Part shown: one piece after another, positions 29,156-38,148 of the stretch
How positions within the stretch are numbered: the first letter of the stretch is position 1
Layout: each line of letters begins with the position of its first letter
From: Pantoea sp. Ap-967
GTDB lineage: Bacteria; Pseudomonadota; Gammaproteobacteria; Pseudomonadales; Pseudomonadaceae
Direction: 5' to 3'
Assembly: GCF_011752565.1 (NCBI RefSeq)
Contig: NZ_VWXK01000004.1
Location: 124,001-188,000 of the forward strand
Length of the DNA stretch: 64,000 nt
The notes under the pieces: generated by a model
What the model saw: the letters and a program-made list of their open reading frames with translations, nothing else
The model's database searches: none
Told to the model about the DNA's origin: nothing
Translations under genes and position numbers: made by a program

Positions 29156-29259
29156 TGAAGCACTCAAGACGAATATACAGCGCCCCCGTGACTTTCCCTC
29201 CCCCACCCAAAGTCCCACTCCCTGGTACCCCCACAATCACAACACCAGGCCGGACCACC

Positions 29260-30477
29260 ATGCACCCTCAACGCACCGCCTTGCACAACGAGTTGCACGC
29301 CCGCCCGTCGCTGTACTTCGACGGCCCGGCGCATGTCTTCCACCTGGCCCTGCTCGGCGGCGATGCAGCGTGCGCCGCGCTGCTGCAACGCTGCTGCCCG
29401 GAGCCGATCGACGCCGGAGCCGCCCAGGGCATCACCCGCCTGGACGGCCACCCGTTCAAGTGGGAACGGCACACCGAGTTCTTCACCCTGACGCTGGTGG
29501 TGCCCTGCGCCGCCGACAACATCGACTGGCAAGCACTACCGCCAGTGCTGGCCGAGGCCATCGCGCCGCAGGCTGCCCAGGTGATCAACGCGGTTCAGGT
29601 ACTGGTGCGCGGCGAACAGGCGCTCGACCTGCCCCACTACGGTTTCAAGGACCCCTGCGGCTCCTGCGTCGGCGGTGGCGATGCCACGGTGTGGAGCGAT
29701 TTTCGCCTGACCGAGGACGGCACCAACCGCTTCCTGTTCATCAACCGCCGCCTCAATGCCTACCGCCAGGGCCGCATGATCCGCCGCCTGCTTGAAATCG
29801 AAACCTACCGCATGATGGCCTCGCTGACCCTGGCCACGGCCAAGGCCCTGAGCCAGGAACTGGACACCTTCGACAAAACCCTGGTGCAGCTCTCGGAACG
29901 CAGCGCCGGGGGCGATGGGCATGACTCCAAGGCCCTGCTCGAAGCCATCGCCCACCTGTCGCGGCAAGTGGTCAGCCGCACGGTGAAAACCCGCCACCGC
30001 TTCGGCGCCACCCAGGCCTATGCGCAACTGGTGTTCGAGCGCCTGGGCGAACTGCGTGAAAGCCACGTGGGTGACTGCCAGCGCCTGGGGGTGTTCATCG
30101 AGCGCCGGTTCAAACCCACCGTGCGTTATTGCGCGGCGACCGAGCAGCGGCTGGAACAACTGGCGAAGAACGTCGCCAACCTGGGCGACCTGCTGCAGGC
30201 GCGGGTGCAGGTGGAGATGGAAGAGCAGAATGCCGGGATCCTGCGCAGCCTCAATGCCCGGGCCGACGCCCAGGTGAAGATCCAGCGGGCGGTGGAGGGC
30301 CTGTCGATCATTGCCATCACCTACTACCTGCTGAACCTGTTCAAGCTGCTGTATGGCGGGCTGAATGTGCTGGGGCTGGAGTTGACGGCGCGCGATGCGC
30401 TGCTGGGGATGGCGCCGCCGGTGTTGCTGGTGTTGTTGGTGATATCGCTTAGGATTAGGCAGGCTAAGCAGCATTGA
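29260..30477 (+). CDS. DUF3422 family membrane-anchored protein
   Basis: 405 residues. Family motifs HNELHARPS at the start and KDPCGSCVGGGD in the middle are present. A long helical/coiled-coil region (about 190-340) ends in two membrane segments near the C-terminus (SIIAITYYLLNLFKLLYGG; LLGMAPPVLLVLLVISL). Function unknown; it is probably an inner-membrane protein with a large cytoplasmic part. It converges on the MscS-type gene. The first good ATG is 29260; upstream codons run through the REP-derived repeat. Confidence 0.82.
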   Translation: MHPQRTALHNELHARPSLYFDGPAHVFHLALLGGDAACAALLQRCCPEPIDAGAAQGITRLDGHPFKWERHTEFFTLTLVVPCAADNIDWQALPPVLAEAIAPQAAQVINAVQVLVRGEQALDLPHYGFKDPCGSCVGGGDATVWSDFRLTEDGTNRFLFINRRLNAYRQGRMIRRLLEIETYRMMASLTLATAKALSQELDTFDKTLVQLSERSAGGDGHDSKALLEAIAHLSRQVVSRTVKTRHRFGATQAYAQLVFERLGELRESHVGDCQRLGVFIERRFKPTVRYCAATEQRLEQLAKNVANLGDLLQARVQVEMEEQNAGILRSLNARADAQVKIQRAVEGLSIIAITYYLLNLFKLLYGGLNVLGLELTARDALLGMAPPVLLVLLVISLRIRQAKQH

Positions 30478-30501
30478 GGCGCAGGGCTGCTTTGCAGCCC
30501 A

Positions 30502-30562
30502 TTCGCGGGGCAAGCCCGCTCCTACAGGGATTTGCATTCGCTTGTAGGTGCGGGCTTGCGCC
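30502..30562. repeat. REP element pair between convergent genes
   Basis: TTCGCGGGGCAAGCCCGCTCCTAC and a diverged inverted partner (GTAGGTGCGGGCTTGCGCC) fill the 89-nt gap between the DUF3422 and MscS-type genes. Confidence 0.7.
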
Positions 30563-30566
30563 GGCT

Positions 30567-32969
30567 TCACACCGGCTCGCCGGCCGGGCGCGTGCCGTCC
30601 TGCAACAGCACCATGCTCTGCGGCGAAGACAAGGCAATCCCCTCATCGCGCAAGCGCCCAAGAATGGTGAACAACAGGTCGCTGCGCGTGCTCGACACCT
30701 GCCGCGGCCCGGCCACATAACCGCTCACCGCGATCACCATGCCACTGGCCGTCAGGTCCTTGAACGACACCGAACAGGCCGGCGCATCCAGAATCGCCTC
30801 GTGCTCGTGGTACGCCGCCAGCAACAGCTCGCGCACCCGGTTGGCATCGGTTTCCAGTGGCAGGGTCAGGCTGATGCCGACCACGCCCAGGGCATTGCCC
30901 ATGGTCACGTTGCGCACGTTCTGCGAAATGAACTGGGAGTTGGGCACGATCACCGTCGAGCGGTCGGACATCTGGATCTCGGTGGCCCGCACGTTGATGC
31001 GGCGGATGTCACCCTCGACCCCGGCCAGGCTCACCCAGTCCCCTACCTTCACCGGGCGCTCGGTGAGCAGGATCAGGCCGGAAATGAAGTTCTGCACGAT
31101 CTGCTGCAAGCCGAAACCGATACCCACCGACAACGCACTGACCACCCAGGTCAGGCTGGTCAAGTTGATGTGCAGGGTCGACATCACCATCATGGCCAGG
31201 AACAGGAAGCCCAGGTAGCCCACCAGGGTCACCAGCGAGGCACGCATGCCGGCATCCATGTCGGTTTCCGGCAGCAGGCGCTCGCTGAGCCAGCGCTTGA
31301 CCACGCGGATGCCGAACAGGCCACCGAGCAGCATCGCCAGCGCAACCAGGATGTCCTGGGGCACAATGTTGAGGTTGCCCAGCAGCTTGCCACCGGTGCC
31401 GTCCCAGTCGCCCAGGCTCAGCAGCAGTTCACCGGGGCTGGTGCCCGAGGGCATCAGCGCCAGCAGCACGGCCAGGAACAGCAGCACGGTGCGGCTGATA
31501 CCGACCAGAATGGTGCTGGCCTGGGCCTGGTGGCGCGGCGCCAGGCCCAGGTTCGAGGCCAGCGCCAGGCCGCCCGGCTGGCGCGGCGACAGCAGCGCCT
31601 CGCAAAGGTCGCTGAGGAAGGTGGTGAGCAGGTAGGCGCACACCGCCACCACGCTGATCCACAGCAGCTTGGCGGTGAGGAAGTAGGCCAGGGTCAGGTA
31701 ACCGGCCAGCAGCGTCAGCACGATCAGCCCGACCCACACCACGCTCACGAACGGAATCAACCCGGCCCACCCGGTCGGGCGTGCCAGTTCGTACTTGCGC
31801 CGGGTGCGCCGGTAGCGCAGCAAGGCTGTGGTGAAGATCGCCGACACCACCAGGGCGGTCAGGCCATTGGTGGCCACGGTCAGCGCCAGGCTGGTGCCAA
31901 TCACGCTGTTGATGCGCTCCATGGTCAGCATGACCATCAACGCCAGTGCCAGCGCCTTGGGGAACCAGCCGAGCGCGTGGGCCACTTCGTCATGGATCGG
32001 CGGCAGGCGCCAGGACGGGCGCTGCAGCATCAGCATGGCGCGGCCAAGGCCGGTGATGAAGGCGCTGAACACCACCAGGGTAAGGATATGGTTGGTCAGG
32101 CTGGCAATGTCCGAGCCCAGTTCCGCGCTGCTTTCAAGGCCCCAGCGCAGTAACGACACGGAACCGGAAATGGTGCCCAGGGTAGCCAGGCTCACGCTCA
32201 GGGCCAGGGCGCTGCGGCGCAGCCTGCCCTCTGGCAGGCGGTGCACCATGGTGCTGGCCAGCAGCCGCTCGAGCAGGCCGCGCACCACGGTCCAAACCAG
32301 TACCGCCGCTACCAGGCTGGCGATGAACAACCAGCGGTGGTCGGCGCTGAAGGCGCTGGCCACGGCATCGGCGGCCTCGCCGCGCAGATCGCCCAGGCGT
32401 TGCACATCATCGCTGGTGGGACGGATCAGGCTCTGCCAGAAGGCCGGGCTCAGCGGGGTTTGCGCACGGCTGAGGATCTGCGAGTTGAACTGGCTGCGGC
32501 GCAGGTTGACGATCTGCGTGGACAGGTCACGGGCCGACTGCATCAGCTTGGTGGCCTGGTCCTGCTGGGTGACCAGGGCCTTTTTCTCGGCATCCAGTTG
32601 CTGGCGCTGGCGGGTCAGGCTCTCGGCTTCGTCCGGCTGCACCGGGCCGAGCACTTTGAGCTTGTCGTCGAGCTTTTCCACATCGGCGCTGCGCAGGGCA
32701 CTCAAGGCATCGGCCTGGCGCTGCACCTGCACGGCGGCCATGCGCAACTGCGACAGCACGTCGTCGTTGGCGCTGCTGGTCACGCCCTGGCGGATCTGGT
32801 CGAGCCGGTCGCTCAACTGCTCATAACTGGCGTTTTCGTCCAGCACGGGCATTTCGGCTGCGGCAAGGCTGGACACCGGGGTGGCCGGCGCCGACCAGGC
32901 CGGGGTAACCACCACCAGCATCAGGGCTAGAAAGCCCAGGTAAAAACGGGCAAGGCTGACACGCCTCAT
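30567..32969 (-). CDS. Large mechanosensitive channel, DUF3772 + MscS
   Basis: 800 residues. A signal peptide (ends near PAWSA) precedes a periplasmic helical DUF3772 domain with coiled-coil character (about 40-190). Many membrane segments follow (about 205-540), then the MscS pore and beta domain (VSALSVGIGFGLQQIVQNFISGLILL; PVKVGDWVSL; VIVPNSQF). It is an inner-membrane channel relieving osmotic downshock, of the MscK/YbiO size class. Convergent with the DUF3422 gene and 56 nt downstream of ada in the same orientation. Confidence 0.9.
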   Translation of the reverse strand: MRRVSLARFYLGFLALMLVVVTPAWSAPATPVSSLAAAEMPVLDENASYEQLSDRLDQIRQGVTSSANDDVLSQLRMAAVQVQRQADALSALRSADVEKLDDKLKVLGPVQPDEAESLTRQRQQLDAEKKALVTQQDQATKLMQSARDLSTQIVNLRRSQFNSQILSRAQTPLSPAFWQSLIRPTSDDVQRLGDLRGEAADAVASAFSADHRWLFIASLVAAVLVWTVVRGLLERLLASTMVHRLPEGRLRRSALALSVSLATLGTISGSVSLLRWGLESSAELGSDIASLTNHILTLVVFSAFITGLGRAMLMLQRPSWRLPPIHDEVAHALGWFPKALALALMVMLTMERINSVIGTSLALTVATNGLTALVVSAIFTTALLRYRRTRRKYELARPTGWAGLIPFVSVVWVGLIVLTLLAGYLTLAYFLTAKLLWISVVAVCAYLLTTFLSDLCEALLSPRQPGGLALASNLGLAPRHQAQASTILVGISRTVLLFLAVLLALMPSGTSPGELLLSLGDWDGTGGKLLGNLNIVPQDILVALAMLLGGLFGIRVVKRWLSERLLPETDMDAGMRASLVTLVGYLGFLFLAMMVMSTLHINLTSLTWVVSALSVGIGFGLQQIVQNFISGLILLTERPVKVGDWVSLAGVEGDIRRINVRATEIQMSDRSTVIVPNSQFISQNVRNVTMGNALGVVGISLTLPLETDANRVRELLLAAYHEHEAILDAPACSVSFKDLTASGMVIAVSGYVAGPRQVSSTRSDLLFTILGRLRDEGIALSSPQSMVLLQDGTRPAGEPV

Positions 32970-33025
32970 CGAATGTTCCTCTTTACATCGCGATCAGGCG
33001 GGGGATTCTACGCGGCTTGCGCCGT

Positions 33026-34075
33026 TCAGGAGAGTGCCGTTTCTCGCGCCAGCAGTTGCCGCTTGCGCTCCACGCCCCAACGGTAGCCGCTGATGTCGCC
33101 GTCACGGCGCACCACGCGGTGGCAGGGTATGGCCACCGCAATGTGATTGGCCGCACAGGCCATGGCCACCGCACGCACGGCCTTGGGCGCGCCAATGCGC
33201 TCGGCGATGTCGGTGTAGCTGACCCGGCTGCCCACCGGCACTTCGCGCAGGGCCTGCCACACTCGCTCCTGGAAGGCGGTGCCTTGAACGTCCAGCGGCA
33301 AGTCCAGGCCCAGGGCCGGCGCCTCGACAAACCCCACCACTTCGGCAACGACGCGCTCATAGTCGGCATCGCCGCCGATCAGCCGGGCACTGGGGAACTG
33401 GTCTTGCAGTTGCTCCAGCAGCGGTTCGGGCTCGTCGCCCAACAGGATCGCGCAAATGCCTTTCTGGCTCTGGGCCACCAGGATGGCGCCCAGCGAGCAC
33501 TGGGCAAGGGCGAAATGAATGGTCGCCCCCGCCCCACCGGCCCGGTATTCACGCGGGCGCATGCCCAGGCGTTGTTCGGCGCTTTCGTAAAAGCGGCTGT
33601 TGGAGTTGTAGCCGGCGTCGAAGATGGCATCGGTCACCGAGCCTGCATCGCCCAGGCGCTCACGCAGGCGCCGGGCACGGAAGGCGCTGGCGTAGGCCTT
33701 GGGGGTCAGGCCGGTTTCGGCCTTGAACAGGCGGTGCAGGTGGAACGGGCTGACGGCCAGTTGCGCACCGAGCTGGTCGAGGCTGGGTGGGGTTTCGGCG
33801 CTCTCCAGCAAACGGCAGGCGCGGGCGACCAGCGTGGAGCGGCGGCTTTCGTCGGGTTTGCCCTGGCAGCGGCGGCAGGCGCGGTAACCGGCGGCTTCGG
33901 CGCTGGCGGCATCGTTGAAGAATTCGACGTTTTCGCGCTTGGCCATGCGTGATTTGCAGCCGGGGTGGCAGTAGATGCCGGTGGTGCGAACGGCGTAGAC
34001 GAAGTGGCCGGCGGCGCGAGTGTCGCGCGATTCCACGGCTTGCCAGCGTTGGTTGTCAGTGGTGAAAGCATTCAT
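33026..34075 (-). CDS. ada: Bifunctional transcriptional activator / O6-alkylguanine-DNA alkyltransferase Ada
   Basis: 349 residues. The N-terminal zinc domain has the four cysteines C36, C40, C67 and C70; methyl transfer from phosphotriesters to the first group switches Ada into an activator. An AraC-type helix-turn-helix follows (LDQLGAQLAVSPFHLHRLFKAETGLTPKAY), then the methyltransferase domain with the acceptor cysteine in AIPCHRVV near the C-terminus. It repairs O6-methylguanine and induces the adaptive response. The 3-methyladenine glycosylase gene lies just upstream in the same direction, separated by a REP pair. Confidence 0.96.
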   Translation of the reverse strand: MNAFTTDNQRWQAVESRDTRAAGHFVYAVRTTGIYCHPGCKSRMAKRENVEFFNDAASAEAAGYRACRRCQGKPDESRRSTLVARACRLLESAETPPSLDQLGAQLAVSPFHLHRLFKAETGLTPKAYASAFRARRLRERLGDAGSVTDAIFDAGYNSNSRFYESAEQRLGMRPREYRAGGAGATIHFALAQCSLGAILVAQSQKGICAILLGDEPEPLLEQLQDQFPSARLIGGDADYERVVAEVVGFVEAPALGLDLPLDVQGTAFQERVWQALREVPVGSRVSYTDIAERIGAPKAVRAVAMACAANHIAVAIPCHRVVRRDGDISGYRWGVERKRQLLARETALS

Positions 34076-34110
34076 GGTGGTTTACCTCAACGCGTGTTTT
34101 GCCTGTTGCG

Positions 34111-34203
34111 GCCCTTTCGCGGGCAAGCCCGCTCCCACAGAGTCGGCGCAAGGCTTCGGCCCTGAGAGGGTCCTGTGGGAGCGGGCTTGCCCGCGAAAGG
34201 GCC
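34111..34203. repeat. Inverted REP pair between glycosylase gene and ada
   Basis: GGCCCTTTCGCGGGCAAGCC and its complement, both extended through GCTCCCAC, face each other over about 36 nt. Confidence 0.8.
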
Positions 34204-34224
34204 GGCAATGCCGATGCATCAACA

Positions 34225-34851
34225 TCAGGCCCGCCACAAGTACCAGGCAGCCACGGTCCGATAAGGGCTCCAAGCGCCCCCAAGCGAGCGCATCTGCGCC
34301 GGTGTCGGCGCCTTGTCCAACCCCTTGAGCCGGCGATACCCCTCGCGCACGCCAAAATCGTCCACCGGCAGGATATCCGCTCGCTCAAGGCTATAGATCA
34401 GCAACATCTCCACGGTCCAACGCCCAACCCCACGCAGCGCCACCAACCGCTGAATCAACACCTCATCGGCCAACCCCAGCGCCGCCTCACGGCTGGGCAC
34501 CACCCCGTCCATCGCCGCCTGGGCGATGCCGTGCACCGTCGCCAGCTTGCTCGCGGAAAACCCGCACCCACGCATCACCTCGGGCGTCACCGCCAGCAAC
34601 TGCGCAGGCGTCGGAAACGCCTGCTCAGGAAACAGCGCCAGCAACCGCCCCAGAATCGCCTCGGCGGCCCGCGCATGCAGCTGCTGGTAGGCAATCGCCC
34701 GTACCAGCGCCTCATACGGCTCGCGCCCAGGCGTCGTGCGGTGCAGACAGGGCCCGGTCAGCGCGATGTGCCGGGCCCAGTCCGGGTCCAGTGCAGCCAG
34801 GTAATCGCGGGCATCGCGGTAGGCGTCAGGCGCAAGTTCGGCAGGGCTCAT
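34225..34851 (-). CDS. DNA-3-methyladenine glycosylase II (AlkA/Mag-like, short form)
   Basis: 208 residues. It is an HhH-GPD glycosylase with the helix-hairpin-helix LVALRGVGRWTVEMLL (about 136-151) and catalytic aspartate in LPVDDFG (Asp165 by position). It lacks the N-terminal extra domain of E. coli AlkA (282 residues) and is closer in size to yeast-type Mag proteins. It excises alkylated purines. It neighbours ada, so it is a plausible member of the adaptive response. The ATG at 34851 has GGAG at a 6-nt spacing. Confidence 0.9.
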   Translation of the reverse strand: MSPAELAPDAYRDARDYLAALDPDWARHIALTGPCLHRTTPGREPYEALVRAIAYQQLHARAAEAILGRLLALFPEQAFPTPAQLLAVTPEVMRGCGFSASKLATVHGIAQAAMDGVVPSREAALGLADEVLIQRLVALRGVGRWTVEMLLIYSLERADILPVDDFGVREGYRRLKGLDKAPTPAQMRSLGGAWSPYRTVAAWYLWRA

Positions 34852-34974
34852 CAAGGACTCCAGTGCATTCAGGGCAGGTCCAGCTTAGCGCAGCCGTTCA
34901 TCGGACAAACCCCGGATCTTGCGCAGCTAATTTCTGGTATGCCATTGCCCCCTACCCGCGTCCCCGCCTAGAAT

Positions 34975-34989
34975 TGAGAACCATTCACA
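34975..34989 (+). promoter_or_regulatory. Putative Fur box before ECF sigma gene
   Basis: TGAGAACCATTCACA matches 10 of 14 defined positions of the 7-1-7 Fur consensus TGATAATnATTATCA. It lies 36 nt upstream of the sigma start. A nearly identical element lies at 39453-39467. Confidence 0.6.
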
Positions 34990-35024
34990 AAAACGCACGC
35001 TCCAGGGGCCAGGCCTTCGCTACG

Positions 35025-35540
35025 ATGCAGATCAACGACACGCTCAAGCCAACCGAGGTCGCCCTGCTTTATCAGTCTCACCACGCCTGGCTGCGCGGCT
35101 GGTTGGGCAGCCGGGTCGGCTGCCAGGAGCACGCCGCAGACCTTGCCCAGGACACCTTCGTGCGCCTGTTGCGGGCGCGCCAGGCATCACCGCTGAGAGA
35201 GCCACGCGCCTACCTCAGCAGCATTGCCCGCGGCCTGATGATCGACCAGTTCCGCCGTCGCGCCCTGGAGCGCGCCTATCAGGAAAGCCTGGCCCTGCTG
35301 CCCGAGGGCGAAGCGCCCAGCGAAGAACACCGGCTGGTCATTCTCGATACCCTGGAACGCCTGGACCGTGCCCTGCACCAGCTCAAACCCCGAGTGCGCC
35401 AGGCCTTCCTGCTGGCCCAGCTCGACGGCCTGAGCCTTGCGCAGATCGCCCTGCGCCTGGAGGTGTCCCGCGCCACCGTCGAACGCGACCTGGCCAAGGC
35501 CCTGGGCGTTTGCTACCGGTTGCGCTATGCCGAGTGCTGA
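35025..35540 (+). CDS. ECF sigma factor, FecI type, without adjacent receptor
   Basis: 171 residues. Region 2: DLAQDTFVRLLRARQ and YLSSIARGLMIDQFRRRALERAYQ; region 4: LDGLSLAQIALRLEVSRATVERDLAKAL. It is the same subfamily as the sigma at 23674-24177. Its gene overlaps the following fecR by 14 nt and is preceded by a Fur-like box, so it is likely iron regulated. No TonB receptor gene lies beside it in this window, so its target promoter is elsewhere or lost. The upstream in-frame extension (to 34791) is excluded because it runs into the glycosylase gene. Confidence 0.92.
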   Translation: MQINDTLKPTEVALLYQSHHAWLRGWLGSRVGCQEHAADLAQDTFVRLLRARQASPLREPRAYLSSIARGLMIDQFRRRALERAYQESLALLPEGEAPSEEHRLVILDTLERLDRALHQLKPRVRQAFLLAQLDGLSLAQIALRLEVSRATVERDLAKALGVCYRLRYAEC

Positions 35541-36483
35541 GCGCGCCCCAGCGCAGGCCCAGGTCGACCAGGCCATCGAATGGCTGGTCAAGCTGCGTTT
35601 CGATACCCCAAGCCCGTGCACGGAGCAACAGTTCCAGCAGTGGCTGGCCAGCCACCCGCAGAATATCCAGGCCTGGAAAAGGGTCAGCGAACTGCGCGAC
35701 GAACTGGCGGTGCTGCCCAGTGAACTCAGCCGGCGCACCCTCGACGCCAGCCAGCGCCAGCGCATCAGCCGCCGCGACCAGCTCAAGCTTTTGGCCGTGC
35801 TCGCCGTCGGCGGTGGCCTCGGCTGGGCGTCCCGCGAGCCCCTGGGCCTGTCGGCACTGATTGCCGACAGCAGCACCGGCACCGGGGAACGGCGCCAGCT
35901 GCAGGGCAGCGATGGCAGCCGCCTGCAACTCAACACCGCCAGCGCCATCGACCTGCATTTCAGCAGCGAGCAGCGTGAGCTGACGCTGATTCGCGGTGAA
36001 ATCAGCCTGGACAGCAACGCCGACGACAACCGGCCGTTTCGCATCAACACCCGGGTTGGCGAACTCGATACCCGCAACGGCCAGGTGCTGCTTCGTGAGA
36101 ACGACAAAGGCCTGCTGCTGGCCGTGCGCCGTGGTGAAGTGACGCTGTTTCCCTTTTCCCCCTCGGCGCGCCTGGTACAGGCCGGCGAGGTGTTGCAGGT
36201 GTCGCCAGGGGGGCGTTATGCGAGCGCCAGCCTGCATGGCGACCCGTGGGGGTGGACCGACGGCGTGCTCAGCGTTCAGCAGATGCCACTGGGCGAGTTC
36301 GTTGCCGAATTGGCGCGCTACCGCCCGGGGTTGCTGCGCTGCGCGCCGGAGGTGGCCGGGTTGAAGGTGTCCGGCACCTATCAGCTGGGGGACACTGAGC
36401 AGATACTGCACCTGTTGAGCCATAGCCTGCCGGTGCGGATCGACTACCGCACGCGGTACTGGGTAAACATCGGCGCGGCCTGA
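35527..36483 (+). CDS. FecR-family sigma regulator
   Basis: 318 residues. The DUF4880 domain (WLVKLRFDTPSPCTEQQFQQWLASHPQNIQAWKR pattern, 17-50) is followed by a membrane segment (KLLAVLAVGGGLGWA) and the periplasmic FecR domain (GSDGSRLQLNTASAIDL, GEISLDS). The C-terminal STN-interacting region is intact. The start is inside the end of the sigma gene, so the two proteins are made together. It should control the sigma factor at 35025. Confidence 0.92.
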   Translation: MPSAERAPAQAQVDQAIEWLVKLRFDTPSPCTEQQFQQWLASHPQNIQAWKRVSELRDELAVLPSELSRRTLDASQRQRISRRDQLKLLAVLAVGGGLGWASREPLGLSALIADSSTGTGERRQLQGSDGSRLQLNTASAIDLHFSSEQRELTLIRGEISLDSNADDNRPFRINTRVGELDTRNGQVLLRENDKGLLLAVRRGEVTLFPFSPSARLVQAGEVLQVSPGGRYASASLHGDPWGWTDGVLSVQQMPLGEFVAELARYRPGLLRCAPEVAGLKVSGTYQLGDTEQILHLLSHSLPVRIDYRTRYWVNIGAA

Positions 36484-36499
36484 CAGCGTGTTTTCCTGT

Positions 36500-36585
36500 G
36501 GTGGCCTCTTCGCGGGGCAAGCCCGCTCCTACGTCGAGATCACATTCCCTCTGTAGGAGCGGGCTTGCCCCGCGAAGAGGCCACC
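36500..36585. repeat. Perfect 33-bp inverted REP pair
   Basis: Arms 36500-36532 and 36553-36585 are exact reverse complements with a 20-nt loop. They lie in the 120-nt gap between the convergent fecR and MFS genes. This is a likely bidirectional RNA stem-loop stabilising or ending both transcripts. Confidence 0.88.
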
Positions 36586-36603
36586 ACCGGCAACCACCAA
36601 GCT

Positions 36604-37764
36604 TCAGTCCGCAACCGCCCGCAATTTCCCCACCCGCCGATACGACTGGCGGGCAAAGCACACGAACAGCCCTGCCATCACCGCCAGCGCCATCGGCAAA
36701 CCATGGGGCGCCACATCCATCGCCGCGCCACTGACCAACGGCCCGATCAGGCTGCCCACGCCCCACAGCAAGCCGACGCTGGCATTGGCCGTGACCAGGT
36801 CCTGGCCTTTGAAGCGTTGCCCGATCAGCACCAATGCCAGGGTGTAGATCCCCCCCGCCACCGCGCCCAGCAGCACCAGCATCGGCCACAGCAACCCAGG
36901 CATCTGCAGCAACCACGGCAAGGCGATGCCTATGGCCATCGCCACCAACCCGCACACCAGGTGCAGCCCGGTACGTTCGACCCGGTCGGCCAGCCAGCCC
37001 AGCGGCAGCTGGAACACCATGTCACCGGCGAACACCACGGTCACCATCAGCGCCGCCACCGCCACCGCGTAGCCATGGCTGCTGGCGTACACCGGCAGCA
37101 GCGACAGCACCACGGCATCGAAGAACGAGAAGAACAGCACCGCCACGCACAGCGCCGGGGCTACGCGGAAGAAGCCAGCCAGGCCAAAGCTCTTTTCGCC
37201 CTCATCGCCATGCTCGACATGGTCGTTGGGCACGGTCAGCAGGATGCACAGCAAGGCCAGGCCGTAGCAGCAGGTAACCACGCCGATGATCCACGGGCTG
37301 TCTGCGCCAAGCAGCGCCAGCAGGGCCGGGCCAAGCACCTGGAATCCGGTGAAGCTGGTGGCGTACAGGGCCATGATCTTGCCGCGGTTGTGGTCCGGGC
37401 ACAGCTCGTTGACCCACGACTCGCCAAGGATGATCGCGATGCCCATGCCGATACCCAGCCCCAGGCGCAGTACCGCCAACAGCCACAACGAATCGAAGGC
37501 AGCGTCGAGCAAGGCAACGCTCACCGTGCACAGGCTGAAGCTCAACAGGTAGATGGTGCGCCGGGTCAGGTGCCGGCAACAGGCGTCGACCAGGAACGCC
37601 GAAAGCATCATGCCCGCGGCGGGAATGGCCGAAATAACGCCGATTTCCAGGGTGCCGGCCCCCGCCTCGTGCAGGCGCAACGACACCAGCGGCAGGCTGG
37701 CCCCCAGGCTGAAGCCCACCACCGACACGGCGAACAGAAGGCCCGCCAGCAAACGCATGTTCAT
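36604..37764 (-). CDS. MFS transporter (YcaD-like)
   Basis: 386 residues with 12 predicted membrane segments. The MFS inter-helix motif is at LGESWVNELCPDHNRGKIMALY, and the second half has GWLADRVERTGLH. It is similar in layout to the YcaD / YfkF group of drug-efflux-like MFS proteins. Substrate unknown. It sits between two FecR genes and may belong to the same iron-linked locus. Separated from the upstream MFS gene by 384 nt without a gene. Confidence 0.85.
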   Translation of the reverse strand: MNMRLLAGLLFAVSVVGFSLGASLPLVSLRLHEAGAGTLEIGVISAIPAAGMMLSAFLVDACCRHLTRRTIYLLSFSLCTVSVALLDAAFDSLWLLAVLRLGLGIGMGIAIILGESWVNELCPDHNRGKIMALYATSFTGFQVLGPALLALLGADSPWIIGVVTCCYGLALLCILLTVPNDHVEHGDEGEKSFGLAGFFRVAPALCVAVLFFSFFDAVVLSLLPVYASSHGYAVAVAALMVTVVFAGDMVFQLPLGWLADRVERTGLHLVCGLVAMAIGIALPWLLQMPGLLWPMLVLLGAVAGGIYTLALVLIGQRFKGQDLVTANASVGLLWGVGSLIGPLVSGAAMDVAPHGLPMALAVMAGLFVCFARQSYRRVGKLRAVAD

Positions 37765-38148
37765 GTACCACTCCAGGTAAAAAACTGAAAAGACGCGAAA
37801 ATACAGGCGCCCACGCGCACGCCATCAGGGCGGGCAACGCTGGGGCACGAAGGTCAGTTCAGGGCTGGTGTGGCGAGAAGGTGAAGGCGAACAGCACGCT
37901 GCGCCGGCGCTTGAGCACCGTATCGCTCGGCCACGCACGACGCATGGCCTGGAGGGCAGGCTGGCGGGTGTGTGGGAGGGATTGGCTACGGCGCATTGCT
38001 CTGGCTACTACGCAGGAGTTGGAAAGAGAGGCGGCACTCTAGGCCACCACAGGATCAGTCGTCAATTGCCCTGGGGCCTCTGCGAGGCCCATTCGCGGGG
38101 CAAGCCCGCTCCTACAGCGAATGGGCTGCAAGGCAGCCCCCCGCGATC
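37765..38148. other. Gene-free gap between two MFS genes
   Basis: 384 nt. I see no credible reading frame. It contains a single REP-like pair near 38090-38130 (CATTCGCGGGGCAAGCCCGC with a TAGG-poor partner) close to the end of the upstream MFS gene, and otherwise unremarkable GC-rich sequence that would hold the promoter of the gene at 36604-37764. Confidence 0.6.

Noticed and set aside
28986..29795. Reading frames running through the 28.9-29.2 kb repeats
   Set aside because: They translate REP-derived inverted repeats; the DUF3422 gene begins at 29260 where homology-like motifs start.
30474..32153. 559-codon open frame opposite the MscS-type channel gene
   Set aside because: Composition is extreme (His/Gln/Arg rich) with no domain; it mirrors a well-supported channel on the other strand.
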